Source: Actinomycetota bacterium (GTDB lineage Bacteria; Actinomycetota; Actinomycetes; S36-B12). Taken from it: a stretch of DNA of 33,202 nt. Positions 7,919 through 19,069 of this stretch are shown here, in pieces. Location: assembly GCA_030681835.1 (NCBI GenBank), contig JAUXRN010000241.1:1-33202 (forward strand). Direction: 5' to 3'. The stretch's first letter is position 1; each line of letters opens with the position of its first letter. Both the position numbers and the translations under genes were made by a program. The notes below the pieces were generated by a model. It was not told where the DNA came from. It ran no database searches and saw only the letters and a list, made by a program, of their open reading frames with translations.

Positions 7919-9580
7919 GTGGGGCATATCGATGTCCAGCACGTCACGTTCTCGTTGCCGGACGGCAGGGTCCTGCTCGACGACGTCTCCTTCCGGGTGC
8001 CCGACGGGGCTACCGCGGCGCTCGTCGGAGCGAACGGGGCTGGCAAGACGACGCTGCTGCGCATGGTCGCGGGCGACATTCGGCCGGACGAAGGCTCGAT
8101 CGTCTACAGCGATGCCATCGCGGTGATGCGGCAGTTCGTCGGCCAGATGTCGGAGGGGACGGTCCGGGACCTGCTTCTCGGGGTCAGCCCGGCCCCCCTG
8201 CGTGCCGCCGCGCAGCGCCTGGATTCGGCCGAGCAGGCGATGATGGAGAGCGACGACGAGGCGACCCAGATGTCGTACGCGCATGCGATAGCCGAGTACG
8301 GCGAGGCCGGTGGCTATGACGCCGAGGTGCTGTTCGACGTGGTGACCGTGGTCGCCATGGGCGTGCCCTTCGAGACCCTGCGATGGCGCGCGGTGTCGAC
8401 GCTGTCGGGTGGCGAGCAGAAGCGGCTGGTCCTTGAGCTCCTGCTCCGCGGGCCGGCCGGGATCCTGCTGCTCGACGAGCCCGACAACTACCTCGACGTT
8501 CCGGGCAAGACGTGGCTGGAGGACCAGTTGCGGCAAACCCCCAAGACCGTCCTGCTCATCTCGCACGATCGCGAGCTGCTGCACCAGTGCGCCAGCCATG
8601 TCGTGTCCGTGGAGCTCGGGGCGGTCGGCAACACGGTCTGGGTGCACGGTGGCGGGTTCGGCTCATTCCATGCGGCGCGGGCTGACCGGTTCTCCCGGCT
8701 CGAGGAACTGCGCCGGCGGTGGGACGAGGAGCACGTCAAGCTCAAGGAGCTGGTCCAGTCCCTCAAGGTCAAGGCCACCTACAACGACGGCATGGCGTCG
8801 CGGTACCAGGCCGCGCAGACGCGACTGCGAAAGTTCGAGGAGGCCGGACCGCCGATCGCGGTGCCCCGGCAGCAGAACGTCCGGATGCGCCTGGCCGGCG
8901 GACGCACCGCCAAGCGCGCGATCGTGTGCGAGTCCCTTGCCCTGACCGGGCTGACCGCCCCGTTCGACGGCGAGGTCTGGTTCGGGGAGCGCCTCGCGGT
9001 GCTCGGCGCCAACGGATCGGGCAAGTCGCACCTGCTGCGGCTGCTGGCCCGGGGCGGCACCGACCCCGACGTCGAGCATCGGCCGGTCGGCGAGGTGGAG
9101 ATCGCGCCGGTGGCGCATTCCGGCGTGGCCCGGCTCGGTGCCCGGGTGCGGCCCGGCTTCTTCGCCCAGACGCATGTGCGTCCCGACCTGTCCGGCCGCA
9201 CGCTGCTGGATATCCTGCACCGCGGCGACGAGCACCGATCGGGGCTGCCGCGCGAGCAGGCGGCCCGAGTGCTGGACAGGTACGAACTTGCCCAGGCCTC
9301 GGAGCAGGACTTCGACACCCTGTCCGGCGGCCAGCAGGCCCGATTCCAGATCCTGCTGCTGGAGTTGGGCGGGGCCACCCTGCTGCTGCTCGACGAGCCG
9401 ACCGACAACCTCGACCTGGCCAGTGCCGAGGCGCTGGAGGAGGGTCTGGCCGGTTTTGAGGGAACGGTGGTGGCGGTCACCCACGACCGATGGTTCACCC
9501 GCGGATTCGACCGGTTCTGGGTGTTCCGGGCGGATGCGAGCGTGGTAGAGACCCCCGAGCCGGTCTTCTCCGACTGGTAG
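7919..9580 (+). CDS. ABC-F family ATPase (duplicated ATP-binding cassette)
   Basis: A soluble protein of 553 residues with two ATPase cassettes and no membrane segment, as in ABC-F factors that act on the ribosome (translation factors or antibiotic-protection proteins). Cassette 1: Walker A GANGAGKTT at 37-45, signature LSGGEQ at 162-167, Walker B LLLDEPDNYLD at 183-193. Cassette 2: Walker A GANGSGKS at 363-370, signature LSGGQQ at 468-473, Walker B LLLLDEPTDNLDL at 488-500. The charged linker between the cassettes (about 255-312, KLKELVQSLKVKATYNDGM) fits the P-site tRNA interaction motif region. DEPDNYLD in place of the commoner DEPTNHLD marks a distinct actinobacterial subgroup. The GTG start is one base after truA. 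Substrate specificity cannot be read from the sequence. Confidence 0.92.
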   Translation: MGHIDVQHVTFSLPDGRVLLDDVSFRVPDGATAALVGANGAGKTTLLRMVAGDIRPDEGSIVYSDAIAVMRQFVGQMSEGTVRDLLLGVSPAPLRAAAQRLDSAEQAMMESDDEATQMSYAHAIAEYGEAGGYDAEVLFDVVTVVAMGVPFETLRWRAVSTLSGGEQKRLVLELLLRGPAGILLLDEPDNYLDVPGKTWLEDQLRQTPKTVLLISHDRELLHQCASHVVSVELGAVGNTVWVHGGGFGSFHAARADRFSRLEELRRRWDEEHVKLKELVQSLKVKATYNDGMASRYQAAQTRLRKFEEAGPPIAVPRQQNVRMRLAGGRTAKRAIVCESLALTGLTAPFDGEVWFGERLAVLGANGSGKSHLLRLLARGGTDPDVEHRPVGEVEIAPVAHSGVARLGARVRPGFFAQTHVRPDLSGRTLLDILHRGDEHRSGLPREQAARVLDRYELAQASEQDFDTLSGGQQARFQILLLELGGATLLLLDEPTDNLDLASAEALEEGLAGFEGTVVAVTHDRWFTRGFDRFWVFRADASVVETPEPVFSDW

Positions 9581-9616
9581 CCCCGTTTCCGGCTTTGTCT
9601 TGTCGGCAGGGGTGAT

Positions 9617-9646
9617 TTGGCTGGCCCGGGGGCGCCCCGGTAGTCT
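9617..9646 (+). promoter_or_regulatory. Promoter of the rplM-rpsI-glmM operon
   Basis: TTGGCT (9617-9622), an 18-base spacer, then TAGTCT (9641-9646), which fits the actinobacterial housekeeping pattern TTGNNN-N18-TANNNT. The spacer contains the palindromic GGGGCGCCCC. Transcription would start near 9653, leaving a leader of about 125 bases. Confidence 0.6.
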
Positions 9647-9685
9647 TGGCTGCTGCTGTGGACGGCCCTGGGCCGCATGCACAGC

Positions 9686-9737
9686 CTGGGCATCAGGGAT
9701 GGTGCCCAGTACGGCGCTCCGGCACCTGCCGGGGCGT
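9686..9737 (+). promoter_or_regulatory. Two-hairpin rplM leader
   Basis: Stem 1: CTGGGCA (9686-9692) with TGCCCAG (9703-9709), 7 perfect pairs and a 10-base loop. Stem 2: GCGCTCCGGC (9714-9723) with GCCGGGGCGT (9728-9737), 10 pairs including two G-U, and loop ACCT. They are four bases apart and about 40 bases before the GTG start. No T-run follows. Position and structure suggest a ribosomal-protein autoregulatory leader; that function is inference. Confidence 0.5.
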
Positions 9738-9777
9738 GCAGAGTCCGGTCCCGACGAGAAACCAAAGGTGGCGTCCC

Positions 9778-10221
9778 GTGCGCACATATAGCCCCCAGGC
9801 CAGCGAGATCGATCGCACCTGGCATGTCATCGACGCCACCGACGTCGTCCTCGGACGCCTGGCCACCCACGTCGCGACCCTCCTGCGCGGGAAGCACAAG
9901 CCCATCTTCGCCCCCCACGTCGACACCGGCGACTTCGTCATCGTGATCAATGCCGACAAGGTCGTCCTGACCGGGAACAAGAAGCAGCAGAAGAACGAGT
10001 ATCGCCACTCCGGCTTCCCGGGCGGTCTCACCACGACCTCCTACAGCGAGCTCATGGAGTCCAACCCCCGCCGGGTCGTCGAGAAGGCGGTCAAGGGGAT
10101 GCTCCCGCACAACAAGCTGGGCCGGCAGCAGATCAAGAAGCTCAAGGTCTACGCGGGTCCGCTGCACCCCCATGCGGCCCAGTCCCCGCAGCCCTTCCAG
10201 ATCACCCAGATCGCGCAGTAG
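9778..10221 (+). CDS. rplM: Ribosomal protein L13 (uL13)
   Basis: An early-assembly 50S protein. The GTG at 9778 gives [20 protein letters not shown], the usual actinobacterial N-terminus, and a 147-residue product of standard length. Conserved segments include [18 protein letters not shown] and [24 protein letters not shown] lies about 7 bases upstream. The frame is open well upstream, but nothing there resembles L13. It starts the rplM-rpsI-glmM unit. Confidence 0.97.
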   Translation: MRTYSPQASEIDRTWHVIDATDVVLGRLATHVATLLRGKHKPIFAPHVDTGDFVIVINADKVVLTGNKKQQKNEYRHSGFPGGLTTTSYSELMESNPRRVVEKAVKGMLPHNKLGRQQIKKLKVYAGPLHPHAAQSPQPFQITQIAQ

Positions 10222-10254
10222 TCGCGGTTCCAGGCTCCACGAGAGGTATTGGCA

Positions 10255-10755
<501 letters not shown>

Positions 10756-10759
10756 CCGC

Positions 10760-12109
10760 GTGGGCCGGCTCTTCGGCACCGACGGGGTGCGCGGGCTCGC
10801 TAATCGCGACGTGACCGCCGAACTCGCCCTGGACCTCTCGGTAGCGGCCGCTCACGTCTTGGCGGATGCGGGTGCGTTCAGCGGCCACCGTCCCAGGGCT
10901 GTGGTGGCGCGGGATGGCCGAGCCAGCGGGGAGTTCCTCGAGGCCGCCGTCGTCGCCGGACTGGCAAGCGCGGGCGTCGACGTGTCGTTGGTGGGCGTCC
11001 TGCCGACCCCGGCCGCAGCCTTCCTCACGGAGAGTCTCGATGCCGACCTCGGGGTCATGCTGTCGGCCTCCCACAACCCCATGCCGGACAACGGCATCAA
11101 GTTCTTCTCTCGCGGCGGCCACAAGCTGGACGACGTCATCGAGGACGCGATCGAGCAGCGCCTGAACGACCCCTGGGACCGTCCGGTGGGCGCCGCTGTC
11201 GGACGGGTGCGGCGCGAGGTCAAGGCCTTCCGTCACTACGCCGACCACGTGCTGACCACGACCGCCCAACGGCTCGACGGACTGACGGTGGTCGTGGACT
11301 GCGCGAACGGCGCGGCCTCACAGGTGGCCCCCGACGTCCTCGAGCGTGCAGGTGCGACCGTCATCGCGATCCATGCCGAGCCCGATGGGCTGAACATCAA
11401 CCAGGACTGCGGCAGCACGCACATGGGCAGCCTCATCGACGCCGTCAGGGCGCATGGCGCCGATGCCGGCATCGCCCACGACGGCGATGCCGATCGCTGC
11501 TTAGCGGTGGATGCCGACGGCAATGTGGTCGATGGCGACCACATCCTGGCCATCCTCGCCGTGGCCATGGCCCGTCAGGGCCGCCTGGCCGGCAACACGG
11601 TGGTCGCGACCGTCATGGCCAACCTCGGCTTCAGCATCGCGATGCGCGAGGCGGGCATCACCGTCGTCGAGACCGGGGTCGGTGACCGGTACGTGCTCGA
11701 GGCGATGCGCGATGGCGGCTTCGTCCTCGGCGGGGAGCAGAGCGGGCACGTGGTGATGTCGCAGTACGCCACCACGGGCGACGGGCTCCTCACCGCATTG
11801 CACCTACTGGCCGAGGTGGCGGCCACCGGGCGACCCCTGTCGGACCTGGCCTCGATGGTCATCAAGCTCCCGCAGGTCCTGGTCAACGTCCGCGGTGTCG
11901 ACCGCGCGGGCGTCGACGGAGCCAGCGGCGTCGCGGCTGCCGTGGCGGCGGCAGAGGCAGAGCTCGGCACCACGGGCCGCGTCTTGCTGCGCCCCTCCGG
12001 CACCGAGCCGGTCATCCGCGTGATGGTCGAGGCGCCTACCGAGGACCAGGCCCAGGAGATCGCGGACGGGCTCGCGGCGGTCGTGGCCACTGACCTCGCC
12101 CTCGGCTGA
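10760..12109 (+). CDS. glmM: Phosphoglucosamine mutase
   Basis: It converts glucosamine-6-phosphate to glucosamine-1-phosphate for UDP-GlcNAc and thus peptidoglycan synthesis. The 449-residue protein begins [12 protein letters not shown]; the phosphoserine loop LSASHNP has the catalytic Ser at 104. The metal site DGDADR spans 241-246, and the phosphate-binding RPSGTEP motif is near the C-terminus. The GTG start follows rpsI by four bases, so it is cotranscribed with ribosomal proteins. Its product precursor is made by glmS about 950 bases downstream, on a separate promoter. The last 74 bases overlap the minus-strand DUF389 gene. Confidence 0.97.
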   Translation: MGRLFGTDGVRGLANRDVTAELALDLSVAAAHVLADAGAFSGHRPRAVVARDGRASGEFLEAAVVAGLASAGVDVSLVGVLPTPAAAFLTESLDADLGVMLSASHNPMPDNGIKFFSRGGHKLDDVIEDAIEQRLNDPWDRPVGAAVGRVRREVKAFRHYADHVLTTTAQRLDGLTVVVDCANGAASQVAPDVLERAGATVIAIHAEPDGLNINQDCGSTHMGSLIDAVRAHGADAGIAHDGDADRCLAVDADGNVVDGDHILAILAVAMARQGRLAGNTVVATVMANLGFSIAMREAGITVVETGVGDRYVLEAMRDGGFVLGGEQSGHVVMSQYATTGDGLLTALHLLAEVAATGRPLSDLASMVIKLPQVLVNVRGVDRAGVDGASGVAAAVAAAEAELGTTGRVLLRPSGTEPVIRVMVEAPTEDQAQEIADGLAAVVATDLALG

Positions 12110-13022
12110 GCCGCGACCACACGGCCTGCTGCAGCGTCAGCGTCAGCCACCCGGCCAGCGCCATACCGGTGATGTTGACGACGAGGGTGAGGGAACTTCC
12201 CCACACCTCGCTCCACTCGGCGAACACCGCTGCCACCGCGATGTTCCCGGCGGCGGGGATGGTCGTGACCGAGATGAACACCCCGACCAGCCCGCCGGAC
12301 TTGGCGGAGGTCAGTGCCAGCACACCGGCGGCCCCGGCGATCACGGCGATGATGAGCGACCATGCGTTCGGCTGGTAGATGAAGCTGGTGCCAGGCCGGT
12401 GCTCGAGCAGCAGGTCCGAACCGTCGATGAGCCCCGTCCATCGGGCCACCAGGGCCAAGGCCGCCACGGCGGTGATGGCCACGGCGAAGCCGATGACGAG
12501 CGTGCGCAAGGACTGGCGCAGCAGGTGGTATCGCCTGCGGACCAGGCCTAGGCCCAAGGCCGCGATCGGGACGAACTCCGGACCGAGCACCATGGCGCCG
12601 ATGACGAGGACAATGGAGTCGGTTACCACGGCGATAGCGGCGAGCAGGGTGGCCAGCATCATGAAGCTCAGATACGTCCAGGTCAGGGCGGAGTCCTCGT
12701 AGGCGCGTTCCACCACCTCGGCCCACACCACGGCGTCGGTGCCCGCGCCGGGGGCATCCTGTTCAGCCCGCAGCCCCGTCCGTGACACGAAGGTCGGGAC
12801 CGAAAGGACCTGGATGGTGCCCTCGACAGGCACGCCGAGGTCGACGAGGGCGTCGATGACGGAGTTGACCTCCTCGCGCGGCAGGTCGGCCTCGATGATG
12901 CTTCCCTTGGGCAGCAGGCTGGCGTCCGGGTACACGGCAAGTGCGCTGATCGCGGGGATCCCCTCAAGGAGTCGCACGACCCGGGGCGACAGGTCCGCGG
13001 GGCAACGCACCCGGACCGTCAT
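12036..13022 (-). CDS. DUF389 integral membrane protein
   Basis: About 328 residues. Residues 1-110 form a soluble ferredoxin-like or ACT-like domain ([16 protein letters not shown]), followed by about six transmembrane helices; the conserved [23 protein letters not shown] segment is diagnostic of DUF389. The function of this family is not established. ATG at 13022 is chosen; a GTG at 13025 is an equally possible start and is preceded by CACAAT six bases away. No Shine-Dalgarno is visible, which suggests a leaderless transcript. The Pro/Arg-rich tail ([18 protein letters not shown]) is encoded antisense to the end of glmM, a 74-base tail-to-tail overlap, and is unlikely to be folded. Divergent from glmS with 43 bases between the starts. 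Confidence 0.85.
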   Translation of the reverse strand: MTVRVRCPADLSPRVVRLLEGIPAISALAVYPDASLLPKGSIIEADLPREEVNSVIDALVDLGVPVEGTIQVLSVPTFVSRTGLRAEQDAPGAGTDAVVWAEVVERAYEDSALTWTYLSFMMLATLLAAIAVVTDSIVLVIGAMVLGPEFVPIAALGLGLVRRRYHLLRQSLRTLVIGFAVAITAVAALALVARWTGLIDGSDLLLEHRPGTSFIYQPNAWSLIIAVIAGAAGVLALTSAKSGGLVGVFISVTTIPAAGNIAVAAVFAEWSEVWGSSLTLVVNITGMALAGWLTLTLQQAVWSRLSRGRGQWPRPPRARPRSPGPGPR

Positions 13023-13052
13023 CACGGCGCCATTGTGCCGTCAGTGGCCGCG

Positions 13053-13065
13053 TAGGCTTGCCCCT

Positions 13066-13068
<3 letters not shown>
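13053..13068 (+). promoter_or_regulatory. Leaderless promoter of glmS
   Basis: TAGGCT (13053-13058) is followed by seven bases and then the glmS ATG (13066). This is the spacing that puts the transcription start on the A of ATG, as in actinobacterial leaderless mRNAs. No Shine-Dalgarno is present. No good -35 is visible (TTGTGC at 13033 is too close). Confidence 0.5.
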
Positions 13069-14908
<1,840 letters not shown>

Positions 14909-14916
<8 letters not shown>

Positions 14917-15319
14917 CGCCCTGATCCCCGAAGGACCCGTCGTCGGCATCGGAGTCGACCTCGTCGATGTCGCTCGATTCGGCACGTCTATCGCACGCAC
15001 GCCCGGACTGGTTTCCCGCGTCTTCACCGATCGTGAGGTGGCGGCCTGTGGCACCGGACCAGGACGGGTTGCCTCGCTGGCCGCACGGTGGGCCGCCAAG
15101 GAGGCCGTCGCCAAGGTCCTCGTCGACAGCTCGGGCCTTTCCTGGCACCACTGCGAGGTGCTGTCCGGCCATCGCCGTCAGCCGGAACTCCACCTGAGTG
15201 GCTCGGTCGAGGCGGCGGCAGCCCGGCTCGGCATCGGGTCATGGCTGGTGTCCCTGAGCCATGATGGGGGAATGGCGATCGCGTTCGTGGTCGCCCGCGC
15301 AGCAAGGGGGTCGGGGTGA
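14909..15319 (+). CDS. acpS: Holo-[acyl-carrier-protein] synthase
   Basis: It transfers 4'-phosphopantetheine from CoA to acyl carrier protein. The 136-residue product has the two signatures: GIGVDLVDVARF (metal ligand Asp17) and WAAKEAVAK (Glu65). The start is taken as TTG at 14909, since the frame has no ATG or GTG before the first signature. This overlaps the glmS stop by 8 bases (TTGAGTAG). The C-terminus ends in LSLSHDGGMAIAFVV-like strands (here VSLSHDGGMAIAFVV). It overlaps nnr by GTGA. Confidence 0.95.
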
Positions 15320-16851
15320 TCGGCGTCCGGGATGTTGCGCAGGTGCGTGCAGCGGAGGTCGCTGCGTTCGCCGTGACGCCCGAGGGTGCCCTCATGGAGC
15401 GGGCCGCCTTCGCGCTGGCCGTGGCCTGCGCGGAGTTGCTTCACGGTGCCACGGGCGGCGTGGCCGGCCGACGGGTCATGGTGATGGCCGGCGCCGGGAA
15501 CAATGGTGGTGATGCCCTCTGGTCGGGGGCCATGCTGGCGCGGCGCGGCTGCCGCGTGGATGCGGTCATCGTCGCGGACAGCGTCCACGACGAGGGTGCC
15601 GCGGCACTGCGTGCGGCGGGCGGGCGCGTACACCGGTGGTCCGCGACCGATGAGACCGTACGGACCCTGGTCTCGCGGGCCGATCTCGTCATCGACGGGA
15701 TCCTCGGCATCGGCGGGCACGGCGGGCTTCGTCCCGCTGCCGCGCAACTGGCGGAGGCGGCCAGCCGCAGTGGAGCGATCGTCGTTGCCGCCGACCTGCC
15801 GTCTGGAGTCGACGCTGACACGGGTGCCGTAGTGGGGCCAGCGGTCGACGCCGACGTCACGGTGACCTTCGGCGCACTCAAGCCAGGCCTCGTGGTCGCG
15901 CCGGGGGCGCAGCACTGCGGCAGCGTCCGCATCGTCGACATCGGCCTGGCGTTCCACGCCCCCCCGACGGCGCGCGTCATCGAGTCGATCGATGTCGCCC
16001 GCTGGGTCGGCGAGCCCGCGCCCGATGCCTACAAGTACCGACGCGGCGTGGTCGGCGTCGCGGCCGGCTCCGCGACCTACCCTGGGGCGGCGCTGCTGGC
16101 GGTGGGGTCGGCGCGGCGGGCGAACGCCGGGATGACCCGGTACCTCGATCGCGGCGATGGTGTCGCCACGGCGGTCGTCACGCGCTTTCCCGACGTTGTC
16201 GTTGACGGATCGCCGCCGTCCGCGCAGTCCCGTGTCGACGCCTGGGGATGTGGTCCTGGCTTCCCCGGGGATTCGGCCGACCACCCGGCGGTCATGGCGG
16301 TGCTGGCCGCGCCGGTGCCGGTGGTGCTGGACGCCGGAGCCCTTGGCGTGGCCGCGGATGACCGCGTGATCCGCGCGCTGATAGCCGAGCGCACCGCCTC
16401 GGGGCTGCTCACCGTGCTCACGCCGCATGACGGTGAGCTCGACCGGCTCCAACCGGGGCTGCTCGTGAGTTCGCCCGGTCGTCGCGAGGCGGCCTTGGCG
16501 GCGGCCGCCGCGTTGTCCTGCGTCGTCGTCCTGAAGGGCCCCGGGACGATCGTGGCCGGGCCCGAGGCGGAGTGCTGGATCGATACCGAGGGGACCTCTG
16601 ACCTCGGAACGGCCGGCTCCGGGGATGTCCTGACCGGCATCCTTGCCGCCCTCCTTGCCGGCGCGTGGGCCGACGGGCACCGATCGGCAAGCGACCTCAT
16701 CGAGGCCGTTGCTGCGGGGGTGTGGCTGCACGGCGCGGCCGGTCGCATCGCGGCGCGTCACGCACCCGTCGTGGCTCCTGACCTCGTCCGCTGCCTTCCG
16801 GCAGCGGTGGACAAGGCCCGTTTCGGCGATCTCGCCGGGGACAGGTCATGA
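15316..16851 (+). CDS. nnr: Bifunctional NAD(P)HX epimerase / ADP-dependent NAD(P)HX dehydratase
   Basis: It repairs hydrated NADH and NADPH. The 511-residue fusion has the YjeF-N epimerase domain (about 1-215; AGAGNNGGDAL at 58-68) and the ribokinase-like dehydratase domain (about 235-505; TPHDGE at 369-374, KGPGT at 407-411, and the GTAGSGD anion-hole motif at 431-437). The epimerase loop reads NNGGDAL instead of the common NNGGDG. The GTG start overlaps the acpS stop (GTGA), and the end overlaps alr (ATGA). The acpS-nnr-alr order is common in actinobacteria. Confidence 0.95.
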   Translation: MIGVRDVAQVRAAEVAAFAVTPEGALMERAAFALAVACAELLHGATGGVAGRRVMVMAGAGNNGGDALWSGAMLARRGCRVDAVIVADSVHDEGAAALRAAGGRVHRWSATDETVRTLVSRADLVIDGILGIGGHGGLRPAAAQLAEAASRSGAIVVAADLPSGVDADTGAVVGPAVDADVTVTFGALKPGLVVAPGAQHCGSVRIVDIGLAFHAPPTARVIESIDVARWVGEPAPDAYKYRRGVVGVAAGSATYPGAALLAVGSARRANAGMTRYLDRGDGVATAVVTRFPDVVVDGSPPSAQSRVDAWGCGPGFPGDSADHPAVMAVLAAPVPVVLDAGALGVAADDRVIRALIAERTASGLLTVLTPHDGELDRLQPGLLVSSPGRREAALAAAAALSCVVVLKGPGTIVAGPEAECWIDTEGTSDLGTAGSGDVLTGILAALLAGAWADGHRSASDLIEAVAAGVWLHGAAGRIAARHAPVVAPDLVRCLPAAVDKARFGDLAGDRS

Positions 16852-17981
16852 CCCGGGGAGTGGCCGAGGTCGATCTCTCCGCCATCGCGGCCAACCTCGA
16901 CGTCGTCGCCGAGCGGGCCGGGGACGCGCAAGTCATGGCCGTGGTCAAGGCTGACGCGTACGGCCACGGGATGCTCCCGGTGTCGCGCGCGGCTCGAGCC
17001 CACGGTGTCCCGTGGCTGGGCGTGGCCTTGCCCGCTGAAGCCCTTGCACTGAGGGCCGACGGGGATGCCGGCCGCGTTCTCGCGTGGCTGTGGACTCCCG
17101 GGGACCCCGACGTCGACGCATGCGTGGCCCAGGGCATCGACCTATCGGTCTCGACCACCTGGGCGCTCGCGGAGGTCGCAGCTGCGGCGCGCCGTCACGG
17201 CACGTCAGCGCGTGTCCACGTCAAGGTCGACACCGGCCTGTCGCGCAACGGCGCGGGCCCGGCCGAGTGGCCAGACGTCCTTGCAGCGGTGGCCCAGGCA
17301 GGCGCGGAAGGGGCTGTCGACGTGGTGGCCCTGTGGACCCACTTCGCCGATGCCGACACGCCGGGCGCGGGCTCGGTCGCGGCCCAACGCACTCGCTTCG
17401 CCGACGCGGTCGCCGAGGCGGCCGCCGCCGGGCTCCGGCCGGACCTGCAGCACCTCAGCAACAGCGGAGGACTGTGGGCCCACCCGGACTTGCGGGCCGG
17501 CTTGGTGCGCATCGGAATCGCGATGTACGGGCTGACCCCCGCCCCCGCACTGGGCACCGGGGCCGACCTCGGGCTGGTCCCGGCCATGACCCTTCGATCG
17601 GCCCTCGCCAACACGAAGGCGGTCGAGCCAGGCACGGGCGTCTCCTACGGCCACACCTGGTCGACCCGCGCGGCGACCACCCTCGGGCTGGTCCCGCTCG
17701 GCTACGCCGACGGCATCCCGCGGGCCGGCAGCGACCGAGTCGAGGTGGCCGTTGCCGGCCAGCGGCATCGGTGCGTCGGGCGGGTGGCGATGGACCAGTT
17801 CGTGGTCGACCTGGGCCGCGATGCAGCCGAGGCGGGCACCCCGGTCGTGCTTTTCGGCCCAGGTTACTCGGGCGAGCCCACGGCTGACGACTGGGCGCAC
17901 GCCATGGGCACGATCGGGTACGAGATCGTCACTCGCATCGGGCCGCGCGTACCGCGCGCGTACGTCGGCGGCGCCGCATGA
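16848..17981 (+). CDS. alr: Alanine racemase
   Basis: A PLP-dependent enzyme that supplies D-alanine for peptidoglycan. The 377-residue product has the PLP lysine Lys34 in VVKADAYGHG and the opposing catalytic tyrosine Tyr267 in GVSYGHTW. The phosphate-binding region SNSGGLWAHPDLRAGLVRIGIAMYG and the C-terminal beta domain with GRVAMDQFVVDLG are intact. The ATG overlaps the nnr stop (ATGA). Together with glmS it makes this operon partly a cell-wall precursor unit. Confidence 0.97.
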   Translation: MTRGVAEVDLSAIAANLDVVAERAGDAQVMAVVKADAYGHGMLPVSRAARAHGVPWLGVALPAEALALRADGDAGRVLAWLWTPGDPDVDACVAQGIDLSVSTTWALAEVAAAARRHGTSARVHVKVDTGLSRNGAGPAEWPDVLAAVAQAGAEGAVDVVALWTHFADADTPGAGSVAAQRTRFADAVAEAAAAGLRPDLQHLSNSGGLWAHPDLRAGLVRIGIAMYGLTPAPALGTGADLGLVPAMTLRSALANTKAVEPGTGVSYGHTWSTRAATTLGLVPLGYADGIPRAGSDRVEVAVAGQRHRCVGRVAMDQFVVDLGRDAAEAGTPVVLFGPGYSGEPTADDWAHAMGTIGYEIVTRIGPRVPRAYVGGAA

Positions 17982-19069
17982 GCCCGGATGCCGGGTTTGC
18001 GCGGCTGGCTGGACGGGGCCTCGTCGCCGCGGGCGCCATTGCCGCCGGTGCCGCGATCGGGGCGCTCGCCGAACGCTCGCTGCTGCGCCGGGCCGCTCTC
18101 GTACCCGGTGGGGACGGCGAGGAGTTCGGCATGCTCCGCGGGACGGTGCACGTCGTCGAGGCGAGCGATGGGTCCCTGCTCCACGCCGAGGTCGACGATC
18201 CGGCGCAGCCCGACCCCAGCGACTTGACCGTGGTCTTCTGCCACGGCTACGCGCTCAACCAGGACTCGTGGCACTTCCAGCGCAGGGCCATGCGCGGGCG
18301 GGCCCGCCTGGTGTTCTACGACCAGCGCAGCCACGGCCGCTCCGACCGAGCCGAGTTCGACTCCCACCATGTGGACCAGCTCGGCAGCGACCTCGGGTCG
18401 GTGATCGACGCACTTGCGCCGCACGGCCCGCTCATGCTGGTCGGCCACTCGATGGGTGGCATGACGGTCATGGCTCTCGCCCAGCAGCGCCCCGAGCTCT
18501 TCGCCGAGCGGGTGTTCGGCGTGGCCCTGATCGCGACCACGGCGACGGGGCTCAGCCTCGGCGTCCTGGGCCTGCCGCCCGCGCTCGGCAGGGCCGTCCT
18601 GCGGCTGGCACCGTCCGTGGCCGCCGTCGTGGCCAGGCAGAAGGACCTGGTCGAGCGGACCCGCTGGGCCGATACCGACCTGGGACTGCTGCTCACCAAG
18701 GTCTACTCGTTCGGCTCCAACGCGACCGACCATGCCGGCCGGTTCGTGGCCGGCATGGTGTCGTCGACGGCGATCGACGTGCTCGCGGAATTCCTCCCCG
18801 CGCTGCAGGACGACGACCGTCGCAACGCCCTGCCGGCGTTGCAGTCGGCGGAGGTGCTGGTCATCGCTGGCGCATCGGACCGGCTCACCCCCAAGGAGCA
18901 GAGCGACGAGATCGTCCGCCACATCCCGGGAGCGGAGTACGTCGTCATCCCGGACAGCGGGCACATGCTGACGATCGACCGGCACGAGCAGGTCGATGCC
19001 CTCCTGCTGGCACTCCTCGATCGGGTCCGCCGGGACGTCGCGGGCATGCCCACCGACGGTGTGGCGTGA
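17978..19069 (+). CDS. Membrane-anchored alpha/beta hydrolase
   Basis: 363 residues. Residues 12-32 are a hydrophobic, Ala/Gly-rich segment, likely a membrane anchor or uncleaved signal. The alpha/beta-hydrolase domain covers about 83-350, with nucleophile Ser158 in GHSMGG, acid Asp301 (ASDRLTP) and base His329 (SGHM); FCHGYALNQDSW supplies the oxyanion-hole region. It looks catalytically complete. The ATG overlaps alr and the end overlaps tsaE (GTGA), so it is firmly embedded in the operon. I recall similar hydrolases at this position in other actinobacteria, but know of no defined substrate. Esterase, lipase or haloperoxidase-like activity all remain possible. Confidence 0.88.
   Translation: MSPDAGFARLAGRGLVAAGAIAAGAAIGALAERSLLRRAALVPGGDGEEFGMLRGTVHVVEASDGSLLHAEVDDPAQPDPSDLTVVFCHGYALNQDSWHFQRRAMRGRARLVFYDQRSHGRSDRAEFDSHHVDQLGSDLGSVIDALAPHGPLMLVGHSMGGMTVMALAQQRPELFAERVFGVALIATTATGLSLGVLGLPPALGRAVLRLAPSVAAVVARQKDLVERTRWADTDLGLLLTKVYSFGSNATDHAGRFVAGMVSSTAIDVLAEFLPALQDDDRRNALPALQSAEVLVIAGASDRLTPKEQSDEIVRHIPGAEYVVIPDSGHMLTIDRHEQVDALLLALLDRVRRDVAGMPTDGVA

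Noticed and set aside
12739-13065. Extended N-terminus for GlmS starting at 12739
   Set aside because: GlmS requires Cys as residue 2, which is satisfied by ATG 13066; the upstream part is antisense to the DUF389 gene.
13023-13065. A glmS ribozyme/riboswitch upstream of glmS
   Set aside because: Only 43 bases separate the divergent starts and the transcript seems to begin at the ATG, so no ribozyme can fit.
17752-19065. Long open frame upstream of tsaE in the same frame (part of a 607-codon frame)
   Set aside because: The part before 19066 is Arg/Pro/Gly-rich and lies over alr and the hydrolase; homology to TsaE begins only at GTG 19066.
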